A DNA stretch of 64,000 nt from Paenibacillus vini (GCF_018403325.1 NZ_BOSL01000001.1:620001-684000); one strand, 5' to 3'; shown: positions 46,207 through 55,677, counted from the stretch's first letter. Notes: a model not told the origin generated them from the letters alone. A program made the numbers and translations.

Positions 46207-47025
46207 ATGAATAACTCCATGATCAGCGCCATGGTGTCCATGAACGGGATTCAGCAGCGTTTGGATTTGCTTTCCGACAATATCGCCAATATGGATACTA
46301 CGGGGTATAAGCGAAAGGAAGCTTCCTTTGAAGACACATTGACCCGTGTCCAGAAGCAGACTTCCAAGATGGAGCTGACTGGGCGGGCAACACCCTCCGG
46401 TTTTGATCTCGGATTCGGTTCCAGAATGACGTCGATTACGAGCAATTTCACCCAAGGTTCCATTAAATTAACCGATAATCCAACGGATCTTGCTATTGAA
46501 GGAAATGCATTGTTTGCGGTGCTTACCGAGAGCGGGAAGGCTTACACCCGGGCCGGCGATTTTCATCTTCAACAGGATCCTTCTGATCCTGAATCCACAT
46601 ACCTGGTCAACAATATGGGTCAATTCGTATTGAATGCGGATGATGAACGTATTGCGGTCCCGGCGGGTTCGAAGCTGCAAATTGACGGACAGGGAAATAT
46701 CCGTGCGGTTTCCGGAAATGAAGTGAATGATCTTGGGCGGATTCAATTGCTGACTCCAATACGGCCGGAAGCCTTGGAACAGGTTGACGGAAATCTGTTT
46801 GTACTTGCTTCCGGTGCAGTGGAAGCGGATGTCCTGAGTGAAACGGCGTTGCTTCCTCAAGCTCAGCAGGCCCAGATCCGGCAAGGGGCGTTAGAAGGCT
46901 CCAATGTCAATCTGACGGATGAAATGGCGGAGATGCTGCAGGTACAGCGGGCTTATCAGCTTGCGGCCCGGGCGCTCTCGTCCAGTGAAACCATGATGGG
47001 CTTGGCCAATAACTTGCGCGGGTAG
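46207..47025 (+). CDS. flhP: Flagellar hook-basal body (rod) protein FlhP
   Basis: 272 residues, paralogue of FlhO, with LLSDNIANMDTTGYKRKE at the N-terminus and MLQVQRAYQLAARALS at the C-terminus. It starts 28 nt after flhO behind AAAGGAGG, so both are co-transcribed. Confidence 0.93.
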   Translation: MNNSMISAMVSMNGIQQRLDLLSDNIANMDTTGYKRKEASFEDTLTRVQKQTSKMELTGRATPSGFDLGFGSRMTSITSNFTQGSIKLTDNPTDLAIEGNALFAVLTESGKAYTRAGDFHLQQDPSDPESTYLVNNMGQFVLNADDERIAVPAGSKLQIDGQGNIRAVSGNEVNDLGRIQLLTPIRPEALEQVDGNLFVLASGAVEADVLSETALLPQAQQAQIRQGALEGSNVNLTDEMAEMLQVQRAYQLAARALSSSETMMGLANNLRG

Positions 47026-47035
47026 GTGGACTTTC

Positions 47036-47239
47036 ATGACCGAAGAGAATAGCCCGGCTGTTGCAAAACGGTCCGGGTGGATCACCCTCCTGCGAATCGT
47101 GCTTGTACTATTGTTTCTGGTAGTGGCCTTGGTCGGCGGAACGGTTGTCGGCTATGTGGTGTTAGGGAAGCAGGAGATTGGCGGCGTTTGGCAGTGGGAA
47201 ACCTGGCGGCATGTGTTCGACTTGGTTTTCGCACCTTAG
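47036..47239 (+). CDS. EpuA-family small membrane protein
   Basis: 67 residues: a cytoplasmic start, one strong membrane helix (LLRIVLVLLFLVVALVGGTV) and a conserved tail GYVVLGKQEIG...WRHVFDLVF. Such proteins are often annotated as DNA-directed RNA polymerase subunit beta because the domain can be fused to or adjoin RpoB; there is no catalytic relation. It lies 10 nt after flhP and is read with it. Confidence 0.75.
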   Translation: MTEENSPAVAKRSGWITLLRIVLVLLFLVVALVGGTVVGYVVLGKQEIGGVWQWETWRHVFDLVFAP

Positions 47240-47300
47240 CCTGCGGCCTGTTGATTAAGAGTTATTATATAATGGAAGAAATATGAATAAAAAGTTACAG

Positions 47301-47329
47301 AAACTCCCGGAATCGGGAGTTTTCTTTTT
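47301..47329 (+). terminator. Terminator after the flhOP unit
   Basis: AAACTCCCG pairs with CGGGAGTTT, 4-nt loop, followed by a T-rich tract. Confidence 0.88.
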
Positions 47330-47380
47330 AAGGCCATAAAATGTATAATGATGGGGGACTGTCACCAGTGTGAAAATCAA

Positions 47381-47428
47381 AAGGGCTTTATCCGAAAGCG
47401 GTATAGGCCGCCTGCGGATAAGCCCCTT
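47381..47428. repeat. Imperfect long inverted repeat
   Basis: AAGGGCTTTATCCG (47381-47394) pairs with CGGATAAGCCCCTT (about 47415-47428) with small bulges, around an inner GCGG/CCGC hairpin. Function unknown. Confidence 0.5.
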
Positions 47429-47505
47429 ATCTTAACCTCCGCTTCTGCAGACGCGAAGGATAATTACAGTGTGGCCGTCCGCCTGATCTTTTATACGAAA
47501 CTTTA

Positions 47506-47686
47506 AGAGGTTGTTCAAAAAGTCATCTTTCCACGACGAAGCAGATCATGAAGCGGATTCGACGTCGAATCTTGAATTCAGCCGGGCCTTCCGTTGCTCA
47601 CGTACCATATGTACGCTCCGCTACTCAGTCCCTAACTTCATCCAACCTTCTCGGCCCTGCAAACCTGACTTTTTGAACACGCATTT
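47506..47686 (-). repeat. Dispersed repeat, copy C, inverted relative to copy A
   Basis: About 181 bp flanked by perfect 14-bp terminal inverted repeats: TGTTCAAAAAGTCA (47512-47525) and TGACTTTTTGAACA (47666-47679). The interior has the perfect palindrome GATTCGACGTCGAATC (47556-47571) and a CGTAC/GTACG hairpin matching the hairpin of copy A with compensatory changes. No transposase is encoded, so it is MITE-like. Confidence 0.82.
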
Positions 47687-47749
47687 TAAATCCGATGTCT
47701 AAGCATAACCAATTTGAGATTTATGAAAAATGGAAAGGGGTATTACATA

Positions 47750-48172
47750 ATGCTCGATATCAAGCAAATTCAGGAGATTATTCCGCACCGCCCGCCATTT
47801 CTGCTGGTGGACCGGATCTTGGAGATGGAGGACGGCAAGAGAGCCGTCGGGATCAAGAACGTAACGATCAATGAACCGTTTTTTGTGGGTCATTTCCCCG
47901 ATTATCCGGTGATGCCAGGGGTACTGATTGCTGAAGCTTTGGCCCAGGTAGGGGCAGCTGCGATTCTAAATGTGGAGAGCAACCGCGGGAAGATCGGTTT
48001 CCTCGCCGGCATGGACGGCTTCCGTTTCCGCGGACAGGTCGTTCCGGGCGACCAGCTTCGCCTGGAAGTGGAAATCACCCGTATGAAGGGCTCGATTGGC
48101 AAGGGCAAAGCAGTCGCCAAAGTCGATGATAAAATTGTCGCAGAGGGCGAAATTATGTTTGCGTTATCCTGA
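47750..48172 (+). CDS. fabZ: 3-hydroxyacyl-[acyl-carrier-protein] dehydratase FabZ
   Basis: Removes water from 3-hydroxyacyl-ACP in fatty-acid elongation. 140 residues, hot-dog fold, with catalytic H48 in [12 protein letters not shown] and E62 in [11 protein letters not shown] 47750 follows AAAGGGG; the frame is open upstream to 47714 without a site. Confidence 0.96.
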   Translation: MLDIKQIQEIIPHRPPFLLVDRILEMEDGKRAVGIKNVTINEPFFVGHFPDYPVMPGVLIAEALAQVGAAAILNVESNRGKIGFLAGMDGFRFRGQVVPGDQLRLEVEITRMKGSIGKGKAVAKVDDKIVAEGEIMFALS

Positions 48173-48209
48173 GTTAGATAAAATTTTGTTTAGGAGGACT
48201 TTTGAAACC

Positions 48210-49928
48210 ATGACTGAGTTGAACTTGAACATTAGAGAAAAAGTAGAAAGCTGGCTGAACGATCCTTCCATCGATGAGGCAACCAAACAGGAGCTGCGCG
48301 ATTTGGACACTAATCCATCCGAACTTGAAGACCGGTTTTACCGGGAGCTGGAGTTCGGTACCGGGGGGCTTCGCGGCGTAATCGGCGCAGGCAGCAACCG
48401 AATGAACCGTTACACGGTTGCCCGGGCTACCCAGGGGTTTGCAAAATATATATTGGAGGAGCATGGCGATAAGGCTGGCCAGCCATCGGTGGTCATTGCC
48501 CATGATTGCCGTCATTTCTCTCCGGAGTTCGCGCTGGAAGCCGCGCTTGTTTTGGCCGGAAACGGCATTGTTGCCAAATTGTTCCCGTCGCTTCGCCCTA
48601 CGCCGCAGCTGTCCTTTTCGGTGCGCAGTTTGAAGGCAACCGGTGGCATCGTGGTTACGGCGAGCCATAATCCGCCTGAATATAACGGTTATAAAGTGTA
48701 CAATGCTTCCGGCGGTCAGCTCGTGCCTCATGAAGCGGAGCGCGTGATCGGGAACATTCAGGCGTTGACGTCGCTTGCTGAAGTGAAGCGTCTTAGCCGT
48801 GAAGAGGCCGAAGCCAAGGGATTGCTTGTATGGCTTGGAGAAGCGGAAGACGAGGCTTTCGTGGAAACGGTAGCCGCAACCAGCGTAAACCGCGAGTTAA
48901 TGGTTTCGGGTGCGGCCAAGGACGTCGTTGTGGTATTTACGCCGCTGCATGGAACCGGTAATCTTCCGGTCCGTCAAGCGCTGCAGAAGCTCGGATTTTC
49001 CCAGGTTCATATCGTTAAAGAACAAGAGCTGCCGGACGGCAATTTCTCTACAGTGAAATCTCCGAACCCGGAAGAGCGCGAAGCCTTTGCTATGGCGATC
49101 GAGCTTGGTAAACAGGTTGGCGCTGACATTCTCATCGGTACGGATCCGGACGCGGACCGTATGGGCGCGGTTGTAAAGAATGCGGACGGAGAGTATGAAA
49201 TTTTAACCGGAAACCAATCCGGATCTCTTCTTGTGCATTATGTTCTTAGTCAAATGAAAGAAACCGGAAAACTTCCTGCGAACGGCGCGGTCGTCAAAAC
49301 GATCGTTACGAGTGAGCTGGGAGCCGCGATCGCCCGTCATTACGGGGCAACCGTATTTAATACGCTGACCGGATTCAAATATATCGGCGAAAAGATGAAC
49401 GAATTCGAAAAATCGGGCGAGCATACTTATTTGTTCGGTTATGAGGAAAGCTATGGATATCTGGCCGGCAACTATGCCCGGGATAAGGATGCCATCGTAG
49501 CTTCGACATTGATTTGTGAAGCGGCGGCTTATTATAAACGCCAAGGGAAAACGTTGATCGATGTGTTGGAGGAGCTGTACCAATCATTCGGATATTATCG
49601 TGAAACTCTAGCATCCCGGACTTTGAAGGGTAAAGACGGGCTTGCGCAAATCGGCGCGCTGATGAATGACTTCCGCAGTAATCCGCCTAAGAGTATCGCG
49701 GGTGTCGCGGTGACGGATCTGCTGGATTATTCGCAAGGACTGGACGGCCTGCCTAAGGAAAACGTGCTGAAGTTTCTTTTGGAGGACGGCTCATGGTTTT
49801 GTCTTCGTCCTTCGGGAACGGAACCGAAAATTAAATTCTACTTCGCGGTACGCGGCACATCGAACGAGGATGCGAAAGCGCGCCTTGCCCGATTGCAAGA
49901 TGAAGTGCTGGCTCGCGTAGATGCATAA
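48210..49928 (+). CDS. pgcA: Alpha-phosphoglucomutase (phosphohexomutase family)
   Basis: Interconverts glucose 6-phosphate and glucose 1-phosphate, supplying UDP-glucose for glycolipids and wall polymers. 572 residues with the phosphoserine loop TASHNPPEYNGYK (S152), the metal loop GTDPDADRMG and the phosphate-binding RPSGTEPKIKFYF. ATG 48210 follows AGGAGG; the open frame begins far upstream inside fabZ. A phosphomannomutase activity cannot be excluded. Confidence 0.92.
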   Translation: MTELNLNIREKVESWLNDPSIDEATKQELRDLDTNPSELEDRFYRELEFGTGGLRGVIGAGSNRMNRYTVARATQGFAKYILEEHGDKAGQPSVVIAHDCRHFSPEFALEAALVLAGNGIVAKLFPSLRPTPQLSFSVRSLKATGGIVVTASHNPPEYNGYKVYNASGGQLVPHEAERVIGNIQALTSLAEVKRLSREEAEAKGLLVWLGEAEDEAFVETVAATSVNRELMVSGAAKDVVVVFTPLHGTGNLPVRQALQKLGFSQVHIVKEQELPDGNFSTVKSPNPEEREAFAMAIELGKQVGADILIGTDPDADRMGAVVKNADGEYEILTGNQSGSLLVHYVLSQMKETGKLPANGAVVKTIVTSELGAAIARHYGATVFNTLTGFKYIGEKMNEFEKSGEHTYLFGYEESYGYLAGNYARDKDAIVASTLICEAAAYYKRQGKTLIDVLEELYQSFGYYRETLASRTLKGKDGLAQIGALMNDFRSNPPKSIAGVAVTDLLDYSQGLDGLPKENVLKFLLEDGSWFCLRPSGTEPKIKFYFAVRGTSNEDAKARLARLQDEVLARVDA

Positions 49929-49954
49929 TTTTTTACTTTTGAGGAGGTACCTTT

Positions 49955-51973
49955 GTGATTCGAAGTTGGCAGCGGTGGAATGACGCTTCCCGCAAGTGGT
50001 TGTGGATCTTGGTTATAGTTGGTATTGTGGCTTCTTTGCCTGTAATCGTACAGCGGGTACAAACGGAGTCGTCGGCAAATAAGGTAGAGTTTGTTTTCAA
50101 TTATCGGGGGTTGCTGGACATTGCGTCTTATCAAGCCAATCCGGCAGCTTACATGGATGAACAGCTGGAACGCCTAAAAGCGGCCGGCGTTAATACGATA
50201 GCGATGTTTGAAAGCACGCTGGATGAATTGTCGAAGGCGCGCCGGATTATGGTGTTTAACGCGCTGGATGTGGCAAAGATGACGCAAACGGTCGTTTCTC
50301 CTGAGGGGAATTATACTTATATCGCTTTTACTAGTACGGAGAACGAACAAGAGCTGCGTCCTATGATCGAGGAGACGTTCCGTAACCTGGACATTCCCGT
50401 GATGCCATGGCGGTACCAAGACCGTGAAGGGCTTGCAATCGGTTTGGGAATGGAAGAGGCGGTAATGAAGCCGATGCAGATGGATCCTTTTGCATTCGCA
50501 ATGTTGCGTGACAAAGGCTTCAATATTCTCCCACGGTTATCGGATAATATCCGTTATGACCAGGATGCCCTGGATCAGGAACTGTCTTTTTTAGCGGAAA
50601 ACGGAGTGAAGCGTATCCTCTTTGACGGGGAGTCCGTGAAGGGGTATCAGGATAACGGTGCTATGAACAGTCTGCAGGGCTTTGCGGATCTGTTGAATAA
50701 GCACGGTATCGGTTTGGCAGCCATCGAGAATTTGAAGGCTCCGCAAAAAGGATTGAATACACTGGCCTATTTGACGGATTACAATATCGTACGTCTGCAT
50801 TCTTTGTCCGATACTGAGGCTGGACAGGATAAGAAAACTTTGTCCGACCGGTTCGTGCTTGCAACAAAGGACCGGAATATCCGGATGATATATCTGAATG
50901 CTTCGCCTTCCAAGGATGCGGCTAAAGCGGCTATCACGAACCCGATCAACAATTTGATCGATTCGCTGCAAGGTCCGGAAGGGGCAATTCAGCGCATTCA
51001 AGATAATGGTTTCGAAATGGGACAGGCAGAAGCCTTTGAAATTCATGATTCTTCTTGGCAGAAATACCTAAAGGCGTTTGTTGTTCTGGGCGGAGTTGCT
51101 TTCTGCGCTTTGCTGGTTTCTTACTTTATTGCTCCATTGACACTGCTTGTTTTCCTGCTGGGCTTGATCGGTTCCGCCGGACTTTACGTCCTGAAGCCGA
51201 CTCTGTTTGAGCAGGCGTTAGCTTTGGGCGTTGCCATCAGCGCGCCGACGATAGCGACGATCCTTGCGATCCGCAAGGTTAAAGAAATCAAGGGGGCTCA
51301 TCCCGATATTTCAGCCGGGCGGAGATTGACCCATACGATCGTTCTTTATATTAAAACAGCGCTGATTTCGCTGGCGGCCGTTCCGTTCGTAATAGCGCTG
51401 CTGAATAACATTACTTACAGTCTGGTGCTTAATCAATTCCGCGGGGTAAGCTTGCTTCACTTGGGGCCGATCTTTTTGATTGCCGTTTATGTGTTCCTGT
51501 ATCAAGGTTCTTCGGTATGGCAGGAACTGCGCAATTGGCTGCGGATGCCGATTACGCTCATTTGGGTCGTTGCCGCAGCCGTGCTTGGTGTCGCCGCTCT
51601 TTACTATTTATCGAGAACAGGAAATGCCGGTACTCTCCTTCCGGGAGAAGCCTGGTTCCGTTCCTTCCTTGAAAATACGTTTGGCGTACGCCCGCGGAAT
51701 AAAGAGTTTTTGCTGGCGCACCCGCTGTTTATTGTAGGCATTTTTGCTGCTTTCCGTTATCGGTGGGCGTTGTATGCCATGGTCATTGCGGTAATGGGAC
51801 AGCTATCCATGGTCGATACTTTCGCGCATATCCACACGCCGGCAGTTCTTTCGTTGATCCGTGGTGTGCTGGGTCTCGGACTTGGTCTTATCGTCGGCCT
51901 GATCGCCGTGCTCATATGGCATATTATTGAAAGGTGCTGGGATAAATGGTCGCCGCGTCTTCTAAAACCTTAG
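49955..51973 (+). CDS. DUF5693 family membrane protein
   Basis: 672 residues from GTG 49955 behind GAGGAGG. One membrane helix (about 17-33), a soluble region to about 350 that includes barrel-like strands (VNTIAMFEST, GLAAIENLK), then at least eight membrane segments to the end. The function is not known. The gene overlaps csaB by 28 nt; that coupling suggests a role in making or moving the wall polymer that CsaB modifies. Confidence 0.82.
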   Translation: MIRSWQRWNDASRKWLWILVIVGIVASLPVIVQRVQTESSANKVEFVFNYRGLLDIASYQANPAAYMDEQLERLKAAGVNTIAMFESTLDELSKARRIMVFNALDVAKMTQTVVSPEGNYTYIAFTSTENEQELRPMIEETFRNLDIPVMPWRYQDREGLAIGLGMEEAVMKPMQMDPFAFAMLRDKGFNILPRLSDNIRYDQDALDQELSFLAENGVKRILFDGESVKGYQDNGAMNSLQGFADLLNKHGIGLAAIENLKAPQKGLNTLAYLTDYNIVRLHSLSDTEAGQDKKTLSDRFVLATKDRNIRMIYLNASPSKDAAKAAITNPINNLIDSLQGPEGAIQRIQDNGFEMGQAEAFEIHDSSWQKYLKAFVVLGGVAFCALLVSYFIAPLTLLVFLLGLIGSAGLYVLKPTLFEQALALGVAISAPTIATILAIRKVKEIKGAHPDISAGRRLTHTIVLYIKTALISLAAVPFVIALLNNITYSLVLNQFRGVSLLHLGPIFLIAVYVFLYQGSSVWQELRNWLRMPITLIWVVAAAVLGVAALYYLSRTGNAGTLLPGEAWFRSFLENTFGVRPRNKEFLLAHPLFIVGIFAAFRYRWALYAMVIAVMGQLSMVDTFAHIHTPAVLSLIRGVLGLGLGLIVGLIAVLIWHIIERCWDKWSPRLLKP

Positions 51974-53079
51974 TCCTGTCGGGATATTACGGATATCGTA
52001 ACAGCGGGGACGAAGCTGTACTGCAGTCAATACTCTCCGCCTTGGAGCATGAAGGACAGGCGGCGGGTATGAAGATCACTCCGGTCGTTTTATCCATCGA
52101 TCCTGAATGGACTAGCCGAACTTATGGCGTGAAGTCCGTACATCGGATGAAACTTGCCGAGGTAAGGAACGCTATAAAGAACAGCGACGGCCTGATCAGC
52201 GGCGGAGGTAGCCTGCTTCAGGACGCCACCGGGCTCGGCTCGATTCCCTATTATTTGGGAATTATCAAGATTGCCCAATGGTTGGGCAAGCCGACCTTCA
52301 TTTATGCGCAAGGCGTAGGGCCGGTACGCCGGAAGCTGTTCCGTCCCTTTATCGCATCGGTGTTCCGCCGCTGCGAATACATTTCGGTGAGAGATCCGGA
52401 ATCGGCCGAGCTGGTGCGCAGCATGGGCATCCGGAAGGAAGCCGTTCAGGTCGTCCCCGATCCGGTGATGGGGATAGTCCTGCCGGAAAAGGAAACGGTC
52501 CCTGCAGGTGCGGCCGACTCCGGCGAACTTCCGGTAGTCGGGGTATCGGTCCGCCTCTGGAACTCCGAGCGGACCGAGCTGGCGAAGCTGGCCGAAGGCC
52601 TTGCTTCGCTCAGCCGCCGCGTTCCGGTGCATATCCGTTTTCTGCCGTTTCATTTCCCTGGCGATGACGAAGCCTCCCGCTTCGTCATGGAACGCCTAGG
52701 AAACCTAGCAGAACACGGAAGCACCGTCAGCATTGCGGCGGAGACGGAGCATCCGTACGAGATGCTCCGCGAAGTAAGCCGCTGCCGCCTGCTTGTTGGA
52801 ATGAGGCTGCACAGCCTCATTTACGCGGCTTCGCAGGAAGTGCCGCTGCTCGGCGTTTCCTATGATCCGAAGATCGACCAATTTATGGGGCGCCTCGGCA
52901 GCGTGCCTGTCGGCACGACCGAGGAGCTCGATCCCCGGATCGTTGCCTCGCAAGCTGAACGGCTGCTGCTTGAGGGCGGGGTCTGGCGCAAGTCTCATGC
53001 TCCGAAAATTGCGGAGCTGAAGCGCGAAGCCCGGATCCCCGCGCAGCGCATTGTTGAACTTTTACAGAGCAAAGGGTGA
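51946..53079 (+). CDS. csaB: Polysaccharide pyruvyl transferase CsaB
   Basis: Adds a ketal pyruvate to the ManNAc of the secondary cell-wall polymer, which is the anchor for SLH domains. 377 residues with LSGYYGYRNSGDEAVLQS at the start, SGGGSLLQDATG, and the C-terminal VGMRLHSLIYAAS. It overlaps the gene before by 28 nt and tagA by 4 nt. Two SLH proteins lie 3-8 kb downstream, consistent with its role. Confidence 0.94.
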   Translation: MVAASSKTLVLSGYYGYRNSGDEAVLQSILSALEHEGQAAGMKITPVVLSIDPEWTSRTYGVKSVHRMKLAEVRNAIKNSDGLISGGGSLLQDATGLGSIPYYLGIIKIAQWLGKPTFIYAQGVGPVRRKLFRPFIASVFRRCEYISVRDPESAELVRSMGIRKEAVQVVPDPVMGIVLPEKETVPAGAADSGELPVVGVSVRLWNSERTELAKLAEGLASLSRRVPVHIRFLPFHFPGDDEASRFVMERLGNLAEHGSTVSIAAETEHPYEMLREVSRCRLLVGMRLHSLIYAASQEVPLLGVSYDPKIDQFMGRLGSVPVGTTEELDPRIVASQAERLLLEGGVWRKSHAPKIAELKREARIPAQRIVELLQSKG

Positions 53080-53855
53080 GCAAGGTGAAGACGAAGCAAA
53101 ATGAGGCTGAGGTTCTGCCGACGGTATCGATCATGGGAATCCCAGTCTGCAAATGGGGGATGAAGGATACGGTCAAGTATTTAACGCAAGCCGTTAATTC
53201 AGGCAAGCCTCATCAAATCATTACAGCCAACCCGATCATGGTAATGGCCGCAATGGAAGACCCTTCCTACAAACAAATGATGCAGAAGGCCGAATTGATC
53301 GTCCCGGACGGTACCGGCGTAGTATGGGCCGCACAAAAAGTCGGTGAACCGGTGGCCGAACGCGTAGCCGGATTCGATCTGCTTCATGAATTAATGAAGG
53401 AAGGGGAGCGGCACCACTGGAAGGTGTATCTCCTTGGGACGACAAGCGAAGTGATTCAGGAAGCGGCGCGACGGTTAACTTTGCAATATCCGGGAACGGA
53501 AATTGTCGGATTTCGTGACGGGTACTTCGGTCCTGATCAAGATCAGGAGGTTATTGATGCCATCAAGGCGGTTTCGCCTCATCTGCTGTTTGTAGCCCGG
53601 GGCGCCGACACTCAGGAGCCATGGATCGGAAAATACAAACAGATTCTGGGCGTGCCGATCATGATGGGAGTTGGAGGAAGCTTTGACATCATTTCCGGCA
53701 AAACCAAGCGGGCGCCGATGACCTTCCAGAAGCTTCGCTTGGAGTGGTTGTACCGCCTGTTATCGGAGCCTACCCGCTTCCGGAGGATGCTTGCGCTGCC
53801 GAAATTCGTAGTGCGCGTACTGCGTGAGGGAGAAAACCTGACGAAAATGGGCTAA
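53076..53855 (+). CDS. tagA: WecB/TagA/CpsF-family N-acetylmannosaminyltransferase
   Basis: Transfers ManNAc to lipid-linked GlcNAc, the second step of the wall-polymer linkage unit. 259 residues with the family's ITANPIMVMAAM, the catalytic aspartate in IVPDGTGVVWA, and KYKQILGVPIMMGVGGSFD. GTG 53076 overlaps the csaB stop; GTG 53085 with AAAGGG is an alternative start. UDP-ManNAc would come from mnaA. Confidence 0.9.
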   Translation: MSKVKTKQNEAEVLPTVSIMGIPVCKWGMKDTVKYLTQAVNSGKPHQIITANPIMVMAAMEDPSYKQMMQKAELIVPDGTGVVWAAQKVGEPVAERVAGFDLLHELMKEGERHHWKVYLLGTTSEVIQEAARRLTLQYPGTEIVGFRDGYFGPDQDQEVIDAIKAVSPHLLFVARGADTQEPWIGKYKQILGVPIMMGVGGSFDIISGKTKRAPMTFQKLRLEWLYRLLSEPTRFRRMLALPKFVVRVLREGENLTKMG

Positions 53856-53967
53856 ACCATTGAATTATTGACCGAAACAGCGTATTATTGCTCAAATACG
53901 GAGGTTGTGTTTCTCCTGAAACGGAGTATAATTCATTCCGGCAGAATAAATGGGGGTTGAAATACAC

Positions 53968-55089
53968 ATGTGGATGATTTATACCATCGGGTTTATCGTC
54001 TCGCTCGGTCTGGCACTGGGATTGACGCCATTCGTAAAGAAGTTTGCCGTTAAAGTCGGCGCGGTGGATGTACCCAATGCTCGAAAAGTGCACACAAGAA
54101 TTATGCCGAGACTCGGTGGATTAGCTATTTTCTTATCTTTTGTGATTACGTTCTTCCTGGTTCTACCGTTTCTTCCGGAAAGTTTTTCGGTACGCGAAGT
54201 GAACTTCGTCAAAGCCTTTCTTGTCGGCGGAACCATGACTATATTGCTTGGTGCGTTCGACGATCGTTTCGATTTGCCGGCCAAATTTAAATTTCTCGTT
54301 CAAATCGCGACGGCTTGCGTTGTCGTTTTTGGATTTGATATCCGCCTTGAATTTGCAAATATTCCTTTTCATACGTATGCTTCGGTTGAAAGCTGGATTG
54401 CGATTCCGTTTACGATTTTGTGGATTGTCGGCGTCACCAACGCCATCAATCTGATCGATGGACTGGACGGTCTGGCTGCAGGGGTTTCTGCCATAGCGAT
54501 CGGTACGATCACCGTCATGGCATTCCTGATGGGCAATGTCGTGGTTGCGTTGCTGTGCCTGTTGCTGCTTGGCAGCATCATCGGTTTCCTGTACTTTAAC
54601 TTTCACCCGGCCAAAATATTCATGGGTGACTCCGGGGCCCTGTTCCTCGGCTTCAGCTTGGCGCTGCTGTCCTTGCTCGGTTTCAAACAGGTAGCGATCG
54701 TGTCGTTCCTGACACCGTTGATCCTGATCGGAGTACCGCTTTCGGACACGTTGTTTGCCATCGTGCGCCGCTGGATGCAGAAGAAACCGATCTTCTCGCC
54801 GGATAAAGGCCACTTGCATCACTGCTTGCGCGAGCTCGGCTTCAGCCATCGCCAAACCGTGCTGATCATTTACGGCATCGCCGCCTTCTTTGGCGTATTG
54901 GCTGTCATCCAATCGTCTGCGGCCATGTACAACGCCAACTGGGTCACCTTCGTCGTCATCTGCGTCATGGTGTTCTTCCTGCAAATCGGAGCCGAGGTGA
55001 TCGGTCTGATCGGCAAAACGAAGCGCCCGCTGCTCGACTTCTTCGCCCGCCTGCGAATGAAGGCCGGCGCAGAGGAGAGCTCCAAGTAA
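53968..55089 (+). CDS. tagO: Undecaprenyl-phosphate GlcNAc-1-phosphate transferase (TagO/WecA type)
   Basis: Starts wall-polymer synthesis by moving GlcNAc-1-P onto undecaprenyl phosphate. 373 residues, about 11 membrane helices, with NARKVHTRIMPRLGGLAIF, the catalytic NLIDGLDGLAAG, and FNFHPAKIFMGDSGALFLG. ATG 53968 is preferred to 53950 because GGGGG at 53953-53957 gives proper spacing. It is likely expressed from its own promoter in the 112-nt gap. Confidence 0.93.
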   Translation: MWMIYTIGFIVSLGLALGLTPFVKKFAVKVGAVDVPNARKVHTRIMPRLGGLAIFLSFVITFFLVLPFLPESFSVREVNFVKAFLVGGTMTILLGAFDDRFDLPAKFKFLVQIATACVVVFGFDIRLEFANIPFHTYASVESWIAIPFTILWIVGVTNAINLIDGLDGLAAGVSAIAIGTITVMAFLMGNVVVALLCLLLLGSIIGFLYFNFHPAKIFMGDSGALFLGFSLALLSLLGFKQVAIVSFLTPLILIGVPLSDTLFAIVRRWMQKKPIFSPDKGHLHHCLRELGFSHRQTVLIIYGIAAFFGVLAVIQSSAAMYNANWVTFVVICVMVFFLQIGAEVIGLIGKTKRPLLDFFARLRMKAGAEESSK

Positions 55090-55142
55090 GATCTACCTGC
55101 AATATTGTATCTTCGATGACAGCAATTATACGTTTATATGGG

Positions 55143-55183
55143 ACAACCCCCGTCTATGCTCGAACCGAGCGGCGGGGGTTGCT
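55143..55183 (+). terminator. Terminator after tagO
   Basis: CAACCCCCG pairs with CGGGGGTTG, with an inner CTCG/CGAG; a short T run follows. Confidence 0.75.
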
Positions 55184-55285
55184 GTTTAATTATAAAGCTG
55201 GCGGAATACACTCGACGTGATTCGCCATATTGGGGTATAATAAGTTCACTTATACAAGCTAAACGAATGGAAGGGAGTTCTTCGA

Positions 55286-55663
55286 ATGAGCGAACAACTA
55301 CTCCATCAGATACTACAGAAGCTGGATCATATTGAAGCTGAGCAAAGTTCTATGAAGGTCGATATGAACTCAATGAAGTCAGATATGCAGACAATGAAGT
55401 CGGACATCCTTGGACTCAAGGAAACGCAGGAACTCATGCAAGTACAACTTGGTGAGACTAACGCGATCGTTCGGGCTATCCGGGATCGTCAGGACGAAAC
55501 TGACGCGAAACTAGACGCCCTTAGCATGGATGTCCATAAGCTTCATGGAGAGCTCACCTCGGTAAAAGCAACCCAAGACCGGCACGAGAAGATTTTGGAC
55601 AAGCTGGCTACCCGCTCTATTGAGCAGGAAGCCGATATTCATCAGTTGAAGTTGGCGAAATAG
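55286..55663 (+). CDS. Small coiled-coil protein of unknown function
   Basis: 125 residues, almost entirely heptad coiled coil, with an internal near-repeat MKVDMNSMKSDMQTMKSD. No membrane segment, signal peptide or cysteine. It has a clean GGAAGGGAG, a TATAAT at 55236-55241 and its own terminator, so it is a real monocistronic gene. Similar short proteins are common in Bacillota genomes and mostly uncharacterised. Confidence 0.8.
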   Translation: MSEQLLHQILQKLDHIEAEQSSMKVDMNSMKSDMQTMKSDILGLKETQELMQVQLGETNAIVRAIRDRQDETDAKLDALSMDVHKLHGELTSVKATQDRHEKILDKLATRSIEQEADIHQLKLAK

Positions 55664-55677
55664 TCTTTTCATATCAG

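Larger units (their letters stand above)
47240..47749 (+). other. Non-coding stretch before fabZ
   Basis: It holds, in order, the flhOP terminator, a TATAAT (47344-47349) without a good -35, the inverted repeat at 47381-47428, and repeat copy C (47506-47686). No gene is seen. Confidence 0.5.
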
